A stretch of DNA of 64,000 nucleotides from Kribbella caucasensis. Lineage in GTDB: Bacteria > Actinomycetota > Actinomycetes > Propionibacteriales > Kribbellaceae. Positions 56,452-64,000 of the stretch are shown here, piece by piece. The notes under the pieces were generated by a model that saw only the letters and a list, made by a program, of their open reading frames with translations, was not told the origin of the DNA and ran no database searches. Location of the stretch: assembly GCF_004361855.1 (NCBI RefSeq), contig NZ_SNWQ01000003.1, positions 62,001-126,000 of the forward strand, read 5' to 3'. The number at the start of each line of letters is the position of its first letter. Within the stretch, counting starts at the first letter, position 1. The translations under genes and the position numbers were made by a program.

Positions 56452-57719
56452 TGGCAGTACCAGTCCTGCTCGCGGTGACCGGCGCGCCGTGGGAGGCAGA
56501 TGTCGTACGCCGCGCCGAGCGGGCGCCCGGGATCCGGATCGTCCGCAGATGCGTGGACATCGCCGACGTGATGGCCGCTTCGGCGACCGGTCAGGCGCGG
56601 GCGGTCCTGCTCGCCGAAGACCTGCCCAGACTCACCGCCGACGCCGTCGCGGCCCTGCACGCGCGAAGGATCGTCGTGCTCGCTCTCGTCGACCCGTCCG
56701 ACAATGGTGAGCCCAGCGGTGGCGAGGATCGCCTGAGCCGGATGGGGATCGAGCGGATCCTCCCGGCCGACGTGAGCGGTGAGGATCTCGGCCGCGCGAT
56801 CACCGACGCGGTGGATTCCGGCCCACCGGCCACGATCTCGCACTTCGCCGGCGGATTCGTGCCGCAACCCAGCGGATCCACGGCGCCACCGATCCGCCAT
56901 TACGACCCATCAGGTGCCGGCCGAATCGTCGCGGTCTGGGGTCCCACGGGCGCACCGGGCCGCAGTACGGTCGCAGTAGGCCTGGCCAGCGAGCTCGCCG
57001 CGCGCGGCGTCTCCACGTTGCTTGCCGACGCAGACGTGTACGGCGGGTCGGTGGCTCAACTGCTCGGCATCCTCGACGAGACCTCGGGGCTGGCCGCGGC
57101 GGCGCGATCGGCGGGCGGTGGTTCGCTCGACGTGGAAGTGCTCGCCCGGCAGGCCCGGCAAGTCGTCCCGCACCTCCTCGTCCTCACCGGACTCAGCCGC
57201 GCGGATCGATGGACCGAGCTCCGCCCAACCGCGGTCGAGTCGGTCTGGGCCACGGCCAGGCTGCTCGCTCCGCTCACGGTCGTCGACGTCAGCTTCTGCA
57301 TCGAGAGCGACGAGGAGATCTCCTTCGACACCCTCGCCCCGCGACGCAACGGCGCCACCCTGGCCACGCTTGAAGAGGCCGACGAGGTGCTCGTGGTCGG
57401 GACGGCCGACCCGGTCGGCCTCACCCGCCTGATCCGGGCGCTGCACGAGCTCCGCGCGATGGTCCCCTCGGCAACCACCCGCGTTGTCGTCAACCGAGTC
57501 CGCTCAGGGGCGCTCGGAAGTTCACCGGCCGATGCCGTGACCGAGGCACTGAGCCGGTACGCCGGGGTCGCGGACGCGGTGCTGCTCCCGTTCGACCAGG
57601 CGGCCTGTGATGCCGTGTTGACGCACGGCCGGAGTCTCACCGAGGTGGCCCGGTCGAGCAAGCTCCGGAAGGCGATGCAGCAGCTCGCGGCCGGGGTAAT
57701 CAGGGATCTCCTCAGTTGA
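56451..57719 (+). CDS. CpaE/TadZ-like P-loop ATPase
   Basis: A 422-residue protein. An N-terminal receiver-like domain (about 1-130) lacks an obvious phosphorylation site. The MinD/ParA-type ATPase domain has a deviant Walker A in VWGPTGAPGRSTVAVGLA, STLLADADVYGGSVAQLLG (switch I Asp), and TRVVVNRVRSG. This matches CpaE/TadZ, which localises Tad pilus machinery. It is coupled to the SAF gene (TGATG). Without other Tad genes here it may serve a different envelope process. Confidence 0.83.
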   Translation: MAVPVLLAVTGAPWEADVVRRAERAPGIRIVRRCVDIADVMAASATGQARAVLLAEDLPRLTADAVAALHARRIVVLALVDPSDNGEPSGGEDRLSRMGIERILPADVSGEDLGRAITDAVDSGPPATISHFAGGFVPQPSGSTAPPIRHYDPSGAGRIVAVWGPTGAPGRSTVAVGLASELAARGVSTLLADADVYGGSVAQLLGILDETSGLAAAARSAGGGSLDVEVLARQARQVVPHLLVLTGLSRADRWTELRPTAVESVWATARLLAPLTVVDVSFCIESDEEISFDTLAPRRNGATLATLEEADEVLVVGTADPVGLTRLIRALHELRAMVPSATTRVVVNRVRSGALGSSPADAVTEALSRYAGVADAVLLPFDQAACDAVLTHGRSLTEVARSSKLRKAMQQLAAGVIRDLLS

Positions 57720-57796
57720 TCTCCAGGGGAATACCCCACCGACAGCCACCCGGGGATGTGCCAGGGTTGACCCAACGTCACCCGTAGGAGCGCATC

Positions 57797-58585
57797 ATGT
57801 CCGAGGTCCAGCGTCGGCCGGCCAGTTCGATCAGCCCCGAGCGGCGGTACGGCATCGCCATCTCAGTCGCGCTGATCCTGGGCGGCGGGTACTGGGCTCT
57901 GACCAGCCTGACCGAGGAGGCCAAGGCAACGCAGGGGACGTACCCGGTCCAGGGCACCAGCTTCACCATCGAATCCAGCTCGGCCGACCTCGAGGTGCGC
58001 TCGGGGGACGTCCGGGAGGTCACCGTCGATCGCAAGTTCGAGCGCAACGTGTTCGGCTCCGATCCGAAGGAGACGTACCAGGACGGCAGGCTGCAGGTCC
58101 AGGACACCAGCTGTGGGTTCCTGTCGTTCGGTTGTGACACCAGCTACGTGGTCACCGTGCCCAGGAATGTCAAGGTGACCGTCGAGAGCACCAGCGGCGA
58201 CCTCAAGGCGTCGGACCTGCCGGCCGGCGCGAGCCTGAAGACCACCTCCGGGAACATCGACGCGTCGAACGTCGGCGGCCAGCTGTCCCTCGACTCGACC
58301 TCGGGTGATGTCGAAGCACGCGACCTGACCGCGTCGGAGGTGAGCGCGAACGCCACCTCGGGCGGGATCGAGCTGACCTTCCAGGATGCGCCCACCACCG
58401 TGTCCGCGGAGGCGAGCTCGGGTGACGTCACCGTGCTGCTGCCGGGCGGCACCCAGGCCTACAAGGTCGACGCCGACACCTCCTCGGGCGACGAGTCAAT
58501 CAACGTCAAGATGGACCCGGCCGCTACCAATACGATCAAGGCCAACACCTCGTCGGGTGACGTCACCATCGAATACAGCAGCTGA
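57797..58585 (+). CDS. DUF4097 beta-repeat protein
   Basis: A 262-residue exported protein with one N-terminal TM helix (YGIAISVALILGGGYWAL) and a right-handed beta-repeat region. Seven rungs about 15-22 residues apart carry the turn S/T-S-G-(D/N/G) (STSGDL, TTSGNI, STSGDV, ATSGGI, ASSGDV, TSSGDE, TSSGDV). This is the DUF4097/adhesin-like beta-helix type, of unknown function. It is separated from the ATPase by 77 bases and from the HAD gene by 46 bases. Confidence 0.85.
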   Translation: MSEVQRRPASSISPERRYGIAISVALILGGGYWALTSLTEEAKATQGTYPVQGTSFTIESSSADLEVRSGDVREVTVDRKFERNVFGSDPKETYQDGRLQVQDTSCGFLSFGCDTSYVVTVPRNVKVTVESTSGDLKASDLPAGASLKTTSGNIDASNVGGQLSLDSTSGDVEARDLTASEVSANATSGGIELTFQDAPTTVSAEASSGDVTVLLPGGTQAYKVDADTSSGDESINVKMDPAATNTIKANTSSGDVTIEYSS

Positions 58586-58631
58586 ACCCCGTCGCCCGAG
58601 CGCCGACCAGGTGCTGAGTAGGCTTGCGCGC

Positions 58632-59288
58632 ATGTCGGACGACGAGCCCGTACTGCGCGGCCTGCTGGTGGACTGGGGCGGTGTGCTCACCTCCGGTCTC
58701 GAAGACGCCCTCGGGCGCTGGGCCGAACTGGACGGGATCGACTTCGAGACCTACTACACCGCGATCGTCGACTGGCTCGCCGCGACCCCGGCCGAGGTCG
58801 AGCTGAACCCGATCCACGCCCTCGAACGCGGCCAGATCGCGGTCCCCGACTTCGAGCGCAAGCTGGCCGCGATCCTGGTCCGCCGCGACGGTACGCCGGT
58901 CCCGGCCGAGGGCCTGATCGAGCGGATGTTCGCGCACTTCGAGCACCAGCCGCAGATGTCGGCCCTGATCCGCCGGGCCAAGTCGCACGGGATCAGGACC
59001 GCGCTGCTGTCCAACTCCTGGGGCAACGCCTACCCGCGCGACACCTGGGACGGCATGTTCGACGACCTGGTCATCTCCGGTGAGGTCGGGCTGCGCAAGC
59101 CGGAGCCGGAGATCTTCCTGCTCGCCGCCGAACGGCTGGACCTCAAACCGGTCGAGTGCGTCTTCGTCGACGACCTGGAGCTGAACGTGGAAGGCGCCCG
59201 CGCACTCGGGATGACGGCGATCCACCACGCCTCGTACGACGAGACCCGGCGCGAGCTGGAAACCCTGTTCGGGATCGATCTGACGTGA
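58632..59288 (+). CDS. HAD-superfamily hydrolase (IA type)
   Basis: A 218-residue HAD hydrolase: motif I LLVDWGGVLTSG, motif II LLSNS, motif III with GLRKPEPEIF, motif IV VFVDDLELNVEGARALGM. In motif I the second Asp is replaced by Gly (DWGGV), as in epoxide-hydrolase-like HAD proteins. The substrate is unknown. No good ribosome site precedes ATG 58632. It overlaps the next gene by 4 bases (GTGA). Confidence 0.86.
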   Translation: MSDDEPVLRGLLVDWGGVLTSGLEDALGRWAELDGIDFETYYTAIVDWLAATPAEVELNPIHALERGQIAVPDFERKLAAILVRRDGTPVPAEGLIERMFAHFEHQPQMSALIRRAKSHGIRTALLSNSWGNAYPRDTWDGMFDDLVISGEVGLRKPEPEIFLLAAERLDLKPVECVFVDDLELNVEGARALGMTAIHHASYDETRRELETLFGIDLT

Positions 59289-60499
59289 AAGCTGATCATC
59301 GCCGGCTCGTCCTCGTGATCGTCGGCTGTGCCGCCTTCGTCGCGCTCGGCGCCTGGGCGTACGGCCTGTTCGGCGGCATGATCGACCTGCGCGTCTACCG
59401 AATGGGCGGCTCGGTCCTGCTCGACCGCGCCGACCTGTACGACGCGCAGCTGCCGGGCTCGGGTCTGCCGTTCACCTACCCGCCGTTCGCCGCGATCGCG
59501 ATGGTGCCGTTGGCCGCGGTGCCGTGGGGTGTCGCGCTGGTGGTGTGGACGACGATCTCGGTGCTCAGCATCGGCGCGATCTGGCGGAGCAGTCTCCCGG
59601 CGTCCGCGTGGAACCTGCTCCCGGTCGATTGGCGTGAGCGGCGGCTCGTCGTACTGGCTGCCCTTTCGCTGGCGTCGTTGCTGCTGGAACCGGTTTGGCA
59701 GACGATCCAGTTCGGCCAGATCAACCTGTTGCTGACAGCAATGATCCTGCTGGATCTGGTCCGGTCGAAGGATGCGCGGCTGCGGGGGTTCTGGCTGGGC
59801 GTCACGATCGGGGTGAAGCTGACGCCGTTGCCGTTCCTGGCGTTCCTGCTGATCACCAAGCAGTGGAAGGCGTTCCGCAACGCCGTACTCGGGTTGCTCA
59901 CGACGATGGCGGTCGGGTTCGCCGTCGTTCCGAACCAGTCCTGGGAGTACTGGACGGTCGTGATCCGCAACGCCAACCGGGTCGGCGGGCTGGCGTACAC
60001 CGCGAACCAGTCGTTCACGGGGTTCCTCCACCGGCTCGGCGACGAGGCGTCCTGGGTGCAGCCGGCGTGGTTCGTCCTGTCGGCGGTCTTCGGCATGCTG
60101 GTGCTCTGGCTGGCCCGCCGGTACTGGCTGGCCGACGAACGTGTCGCCGGGTTGTCCGTGATGGCGCTGGCCGTGCTCTACGCGTCGCCGGTGTCCTGGA
60201 GCCACCACTGGGTCTGGATCATCCCGCTCGGCGTCAGCCTGATCCGCGCGGTCGACCGCGAATGGGGCCGCCGCGCGGCCGCGATCACCGGCGCCGCCTG
60301 GTACTTCCTGTTCGTCCTCCGCTCGATCTGGTGGGTCCCGTACCGCGACGACCGCGAGCTGACCTGGACCTTCTGGCAGTCCATCCCCGGCAACTCCCAC
60401 CTCATCCTCGGCCTACTGGCGTTCGCGATCCTCGCCTACACCTCCCGCTCCCTCCCCAAACCCCAGTCAGCTCCGAAGGAGTATGTGCGGGAAGGTTGA
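59285..60499 (+). CDS. GT87-family (DUF2029) polyprenol-phosphate mannosyltransferase
   Basis: A 404-residue integral membrane glycosyltransferase with about ten hydrophobic segments. The hallmark TYPPFAAIAMVPLAAVP follows a DLRVYRMGG acidic loop, as in GT87 alpha-mannosyltransferases using polyprenyl-phosphate-mannose outside the membrane. It would add mannose to lipoglycans or envelope proteins, fitting the mannose theme of the window. The GTG start overlaps the HAD stop, so the pair is translationally coupled. Confidence 0.87.
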   Translation: MKADHRRLVLVIVGCAAFVALGAWAYGLFGGMIDLRVYRMGGSVLLDRADLYDAQLPGSGLPFTYPPFAAIAMVPLAAVPWGVALVVWTTISVLSIGAIWRSSLPASAWNLLPVDWRERRLVVLAALSLASLLLEPVWQTIQFGQINLLLTAMILLDLVRSKDARLRGFWLGVTIGVKLTPLPFLAFLLITKQWKAFRNAVLGLLTTMAVGFAVVPNQSWEYWTVVIRNANRVGGLAYTANQSFTGFLHRLGDEASWVQPAWFVLSAVFGMLVLWLARRYWLADERVAGLSVMALAVLYASPVSWSHHWVWIIPLGVSLIRAVDREWGRRAAAITGAAWYFLFVLRSIWWVPYRDDRELTWTFWQSIPGNSHLILGLLAFAILAYTSRSLPKPQSAPKEYVREG

Positions 60500-60507
60500 T
60501 CGGGGGA

Positions 60508-61263
60508 TCAGTTGAGACTGCGGAGTACGAGGTTCAGCAGATCGTTCGGTCGGTTGGTCGATCCCTGGGCGCCACGGCGGAATGCCTCCTGCCGATGTGC
60601 CTCGCTGTTCGATCCGGCATAGATGAAGAACGGTGTTGGGTTACCGGTCTCCCGCAAGGCCTTCAACAGCACGTACCCCTCGGTCGGTCCTTCCTTCCGT
60701 CCCATGTCGGAAATGATGGCACCGTACGTTTGGGTTGCATGCCGCGCCAGCGCCTCCTGCGTGCTCAGGGCGATTTCGACGTGGAAACCGAGGTTCTCAA
60801 AGGCTTCGCGGAGGTCGGTGTTGTTCTCCGGCCGATCATCTACCCACAGAATGCGTCGGTGGGCGGGCGATGTTCTCGGTATGACTTCCTGCGCCGCCCT
60901 GACCGTGGAAGCGGCGTCTTCGACACTGAACGTGCTCGACGGGTCGTTCTGCTCCGACGTTTGCTGAACCTTGAGCAGGGGCGACAGTGCGGAGAGAAAG
61001 CTCTTGTCGTCACGGTAGTCGCTCGGACCGTAGAGATGAGTCGGATGTTTGGCGACGAGCCAGGAGAACATCAGCAGAATCAGAACCGGAAAGCCGACGA
61101 TGAAGATCACCAGAATCCGTCGGTCGCCGGGGCCGAGCCTCGTACCGACTGCCAGGGTCACCGAGGCCAGACAATCGACCAGGAGAACGAACAGGGCGAT
61201 CAGCCCGAGTGGAGTGCGCGCCAAGCGGATAGCCGACGAATTGATACCTAATGTTCCGGACAT
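60508..61263 (-). CDS. Membrane-anchored receiver-domain protein (orphan)
   Basis: A 251-residue protein with two N-terminal TM helices (about 20-40 and 50-70), a linker, then a response-regulator receiver-like domain: RRILWVDDRPENN (acidic pair), AIISDMGRKEG (candidate phospho-Asp) and FFIYAGS...AFRRGAQGSTNRP. The usual KP lysine near the end is replaced by NRP, so signalling may be altered. No DNA-binding output domain and no kinase gene adjoin it. The gene has clearly lower GC than its neighbours and a good promoter of its own, which suggests recent acquisition. Confidence 0.8.
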   Translation of the reverse strand: MSGTLGINSSAIRLARTPLGLIALFVLLVDCLASVTLAVGTRLGPGDRRILVIFIVGFPVLILLMFSWLVAKHPTHLYGPSDYRDDKSFLSALSPLLKVQQTSEQNDPSSTFSVEDAASTVRAAQEVIPRTSPAHRRILWVDDRPENNTDLREAFENLGFHVEIALSTQEALARHATQTYGAIISDMGRKEGPTEGYVLLKALRETGNPTPFFIYAGSNSEAHRQEAFRRGAQGSTNRPNDLLNLVLRSLN

Positions 61264-61274
61264 GAGGTTCCCCC

Positions 61275-61316
61275 CTCAATTGAGTTGATTATGGAGGGGA
61301 GCCGGTGGTTAGTCCA
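61275..61316 (-). promoter_or_regulatory. Promoter and palindrome of the receiver-domain gene
   Basis: On the minus strand TGGACT (61316-61311), 17 bases, CATAAT (61293-61288). This is a good sigma-70-type promoter. The predicted transcription start falls in CTCAATTGAG (61275-61284), a perfect palindrome directly before the AGGGGGGAA ribosome site, which could be an operator. Confidence 0.7.
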
Positions 61317-61423
61317 GATCCGGTTGGTAGCCGCCCTGCCATCCGCCCGAGCCGCGGCAATCAACGCGTCCCGCAGCCGCCCCGCTGCTCAACCGTGAAC
61401 ATCCGCCCACCCTAGAGCCCCGA

Positions 61424-61465
61424 CGTCCGAAGAACCGTGCGCTATAGGCCAGGCTTCTTCGGACG
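61424..61465 (-). terminator. Terminator of the lipoprotein-membrane protein operon
   Basis: CGTCCGAAGAA pairs perfectly with TTCTTCGGACG (11 base pairs, 20-base loop), 7 bases beyond the stop of the minus-strand membrane gene ending at 61472. Confidence 0.7.
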
Positions 61466-61471
61466 CAAGCG

Positions 61472-62800
61472 TCAGGTGGAGAAGAGGAGGACGAGGCCGC
61501 CGATTGTGTAGCCGACCATTACTACCAGGAGGGGGATCTGGCCTAGTAGGGCCTTGTTGCGGGGGAATAGGGCCACTGCGCGGTCGTGGGCGGAGACAAC
61601 GCCCATCAGGTGACCCGAGACCACCGCGAGCACCTGGAGGACGGCGATTGTGGTGCTGTGGTTGGTGATGCCGGTGTTCACGGCGAGTAGGCCGGTGCCG
61701 AAGACGTTCGCGCCGTTGCTCAGTGGGTCGCTCAGGTAGATCAGCGTCCGCTGGCCTTCCAGGATGAGCAGCGTCAGGTAGTGCGCGACGACATAGCCGA
61801 ACGCGATCGGGATGACCGAGTGTGCGAACAACCCGGGCAGCTTCGTCCGGGAGCTGTCCGACATCCGCCCCGCGAGCACCGTTGCGGCCGAGTACGTGAC
61901 GAGCACGAAGACCACGAACGTGATCAGCGCACCCGTGCCGAGGAGGGTCATCGAGTAGTCCGTGTTCTGCGCCCAGCCGATCCAGGCCGACGAGTTGGAG
62001 AACCCGTCGTACGCCGTACTGCCGAGCAGGGCGGCCACCATCCCGACCAGGCCGGGTTGTGCCTTCAGACCGTCCAGGTTCTCCAGCGGCCGCCGGAGTA
62101 CGAGTGATCCGTCGGTCCGCCGGCCCCACGGGGAGAGGCGGGCCATCAGCGTGGCGTAGACCTCGAACGGATCGGCGGTGGAGAACCACTTGTCGCCGAA
62201 GAGGATCGCCCCGAACATCGTGATCACGACGTACAGGGCCAGGTAAGCCTGCAGCACCGGAAGGGTGGCCCGGTCCGGGGCGACTAGTTCCAGCCAGGTG
62301 AACGCGAAGATGCCGAGCGCGGCCGGCCATAGACCCAGCCAGGACGGCAACTCCAGCACGCCCCTCGACGGCGGCTGACGCAGGAGCTTGCAGAGCAGCA
62401 GGTGGATCGTGCGCAGCGGGTTGAGGGTGCGCCAGACCGGGCCCAGGAGCAGCGAGATCGGCACCAGGCCGACCCAGACCAGGATGTAGATGAAGCCGAA
62501 GATCGGGTTCGTCAGCCGGTCCACGCCGAACAGCAGCGCGACCATGGCGTACAGGAAGATCGCCAGCCCGATCAGCCGGACCAGCCAGCGGAACCAGCCC
62601 GCGTCGACGGTCCGGGTGATTGCGGCCGGCAACGGCTTGCCGGAAGAGTCACCCTTGTACTTCGGGTTCCGCCAGGCCAGCCCCAGGACGACGAAGGACA
62701 ACGCGATCGCGACCGCGGCGCCGCCGACGGCCAGGCCGAACGGGACGGGCAGGTCCTGCCGGCCGCCGATCCCGTGCAGCGGTAGGAGAAGAGCCGTCAT
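61472..62800 (-). CDS. Polytopic membrane protein of unknown function
   Basis: A 442-residue integral membrane protein with about ten hydrophobic segments. Notable conserved-looking parts are GPVWRTLNPLRTIHLLLCKLL, STADPFEVYATLMARLSPWGRR and HDRAVALFPRNKALLGQIPLLVVMVGYT. Similar proteins occur next to cupredoxin-like lipoproteins in Actinobacteria, and some are database-labelled with unproven hydrolase names. It begins 6 bases after the lipoprotein stop, so they form an operon. A transport or metal-related role is possible but not shown. Confidence 0.75.
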   Translation of the reverse strand: MTALLLPLHGIGGRQDLPVPFGLAVGGAAVAIALSFVVLGLAWRNPKYKGDSSGKPLPAAITRTVDAGWFRWLVRLIGLAIFLYAMVALLFGVDRLTNPIFGFIYILVWVGLVPISLLLGPVWRTLNPLRTIHLLLCKLLRQPPSRGVLELPSWLGLWPAALGIFAFTWLELVAPDRATLPVLQAYLALYVVITMFGAILFGDKWFSTADPFEVYATLMARLSPWGRRTDGSLVLRRPLENLDGLKAQPGLVGMVAALLGSTAYDGFSNSSAWIGWAQNTDYSMTLLGTGALITFVVFVLVTYSAATVLAGRMSDSSRTKLPGLFAHSVIPIAFGYVVAHYLTLLILEGQRTLIYLSDPLSNGANVFGTGLLAVNTGITNHSTTIAVLQVLAVVSGHLMGVVSAHDRAVALFPRNKALLGQIPLLVVMVGYTIGGLVLLFST

Positions 62801-62806
62801 GAGAGG

Positions 62807-63298
62807 TCAGGAAACGACGAGCTTGGCGACCAGCTTGCCGCTCTCGTGCGTCTCGATCTCGAAGGTGCCCTTCATGTTCGCGGTGAACTTCACCTGGGCC
62901 GTCTTGCCCGGCTGCAGCTCCAGCTCCTTGTCGTACCCGTGGATGTGCAGTTGGTCCGCCTCGTCGCTGATCGCGGTGATCAGCACGGTCTGACCGGCCT
63001 GCACCTTGATGCTGGTGCCGCTCGGGTTCACCTTGCCGTTGGCAACGGTGACGTTGATGGTCACGTCGGCCTGCTCGCCGGACGGGTCCGCGGTGTTCGA
63101 CGGCGTGTTGGTCTTCGGCCCGGTCGGCGTCACCGTCGGGGTGGTCGGCAGGTCGGTGGGGGTGGCGGTCGGTACGTTCGACGGGGTCGTGCTGGGACTC
63201 GCGCCGCTGCCGGAATCACCGCCGCAGCCGGCCAGAACCAGCATGCCGAGAGTGGGCAGGATCGCGAGCGCGGTACCGCGCCTGAGCGTCGAACGCAT
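62807..63298 (-). CDS. Cupredoxin-like lipoprotein
   Basis: A 163-residue lipoprotein. The lipobox VLAGC puts the lipid-bearing Cys near residue 25, followed by a Ser/Thr/Pro linker of about 50 residues and a beta-sandwich ending DQLHIHGYDKELELQPGKTAQVKFTAN...FEIETHESGKLVAKLVV. His residues in LHIHGYD and ETHESG are candidate metal ligands, though the full type 1 copper Cys is absent. It may carry a metal or serve the co-encoded membrane protein. ATG 63298 is chosen because it starts the signal peptide. Confidence 0.82.
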   Translation of the reverse strand: MRSTLRRGTALAILPTLGMLVLAGCGGDSGSGASPSTTPSNVPTATPTDLPTTPTVTPTGPKTNTPSNTADPSGEQADVTINVTVANGKVNPSGTSIKVQAGQTVLITAISDEADQLHIHGYDKELELQPGKTAQVKFTANMKGTFEIETHESGKLVAKLVVS

Positions 63299-63508
63299 GA
63301 TCTTCGAGGGGCCTTTCACTGTGTCGAGGTACACCAGGGCGTAGGACCTGCCCACTTGCCCATACGAACGCCGGGCTCGCCGGGTTCCCGCGATGTGCCA
63401 TCGGGCGTGTCAAGATCGCCTTGTGCCGCTGACAAGTGTCGCAGCTCACTGTCGGCGGTGACCGCTAGGGTGACCGGACAGGGAAATCACGGGGCCGAGG
63501 GAGGTCGG
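63299..63508. other. Divergent control region
   Basis: About 210 bases between the lipoprotein operon and the wax ester synthase gene, without a gene. A TAGGGT hexamer at 63466-63471 could be a -10 for the rightward gene, but no -35 is clear. CTGACAAGTGTCG near 63430 is a weak dyad. Confidence 0.35.
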
Positions 63509-64000
63509 ATGCGGGACCGGTTGTCGTCGTTGGACCTCACCTTCCTCAAGGTGGAGAGCCCGGCCACGCCGATGCACGTCGGCACCGTGGACATCTTCGA
63601 GCCGCCGGTGCACGGCGACGACGAGTTCGACTACGAGAGCCTGGTCGCGCTGATCCGGGACCGGATCGCCTTCGTGCCGCGGTACCGGCAGCGGGTCCAG
63701 CAGGTCCCGGGCCGGTTCGCCGGACCGGTCTGGGTGGACGACGAGGAATTCGACATCACCTTCCACGTACGCCGCTCGGCGCTGCCCCGGCCGGGGACGC
63801 ACGCCCAGTTGCTGGAGCTGGTCGCCCGGATCATGTCGCGCCGGCTGGACCGGGCCCGGCCGCTGTGGGAGATGTACCTGGTCGAGGGGTTGCAGGGGGA
63901 CCGGTTCGCGATCATCTCCAAGTCCCACCAGGCGCTGGTCGACGGCAGCGGCACGGTCGACATCGGCCAGGTGGTGCTCGACGCCACCGCGCATCCGCGG
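63509..64000 (+). CDS. Wax ester synthase/diacylglycerol acyltransferase (5' part, runs off window)
   Basis: The first 164 residues of a WS/DGAT O-acyltransferase, open to the window edge. It has the family start LSSLDLTFLKVESPATPMHVG, PLWEMYLVEGL (118-128) and the acyltransferase motif SHQALVDG (139-146). The canonical motif is HHxxxDG; here the second His is Gln, as seen in some actinobacterial subfamilies, so activity is uncertain. GAGGGAGG lies 4 bases before ATG 63509. Such enzymes make storage triacylglycerols and wax esters from acyl-CoA. Confidence 0.9.
   Translation, partial: MRDRLSSLDLTFLKVESPATPMHVGTVDIFEPPVHGDDEFDYESLVALIRDRIAFVPRYRQRVQQVPGRFAGPVWVDDEEFDITFHVRRSALPRPGTHAQLLELVARIMSRRLDRARPLWEMYLVEGLQGDRFAIISKSHQALVDGSGTVDIGQVVLDATAHPR

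Overview
This is a high-GC chromosomal segment of an actinobacterium. WhiB, MtrA-MtrB-LpqB, DUF3499, an Rv3235-type protein and an actinobacterial SecA are all present. GTG starts, strong AGGAGG-type ribosome sites and 1-4 base gene overlaps are frequent. The order whiB - GT2 - DUF5719 - metallopeptidase-like - DUF3499 - manB - Trm112 - SIS - manA - CDF - ahcY ... mtrA - mtrB - lpqB - comF-like - hpf - secA ... Rv3235-like matches, with insertions, the whiB2-to-secA1 block of Mycobacterium tuberculosis and the equivalent Streptomyces block. The inserted genes and general style suggest a Propionibacteriales member (Kribbella or Nocardioides type). That placement is inference.

Region 1 (1-14,900) holds WhiB, a large membrane glycosyltransferase with a DUF5719 partner, a catalytically degenerate zincin, an oxidoreductase-ThuA pair, and the mannose supply genes manB/Trm112/SIS/manA. 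It ends with a cation transporter, a MerR regulator and ahcY. Region 2 (14,900-27,000) is accessory: a TetR-controlled DHA2 exporter, divergent RDD and SpoIIM genes, a DUF1206 protein, a five-gene oligopeptide-type ABC operon whose binding protein carries its own C-terminal membrane anchor, and an ArsR plus SRPBCC-VOC fusion pair. Region 3 (27,000-32,100, minus strand) is a tightly overlapping membrane protein - DUF4129 - DUF4350 - MoxR - DUF58 operon. Its usual RDD/SpoIIM companions lie 9 kb away on the far side of the ABC operon.

Region 4 (32,100-43,400) is the conserved mtrA-mtrB-lpqB-comF-hpf-secA core. mtrB has no ATG/GTG/TTG before its first membrane helix, and a CTG overlapping the mtrA stop is the best start. 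A trypsin-like protease pseudogene with an internal deletion lies between hpf and a YcaQ-family gene. Region 5 (44,500-51,600) is a sugar-use locus: a LacI regulator with a palindromic operator, a binding protein, two permeases, a GH130 phosphorylase and a Tat-exported glycosidase-like protein. There is no ABC ATPase in it. Region 6 (51,600-58,600) has an AraC regulator, the Rv3235/LysM pair, a BldC/excisionase-like regulator, and a SAF-domain protein with a CpaE/TadZ-like ATPase. A 14-base motif (one mismatch) is shared by the promoter regions of the LysM gene and the small regulator. Region 7 (58,600-64,000) has a HAD hydrolase overlapping a GT87 mannosyltransferase and an orphan low-GC membrane-bound receiver-domain protein with a recognisable promoter. 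A lipoprotein/membrane-protein pair follows, then the 5' part of a wax ester synthase/DGAT gene.

The best leads are the membrane-anchored receiver protein, the shared promoter motif, the secreted glycosidase-like protein with its phosphorylase, the CTG start of mtrB, and the decayed protease. I saw no tRNA, rRNA, CRISPR array or transposase.
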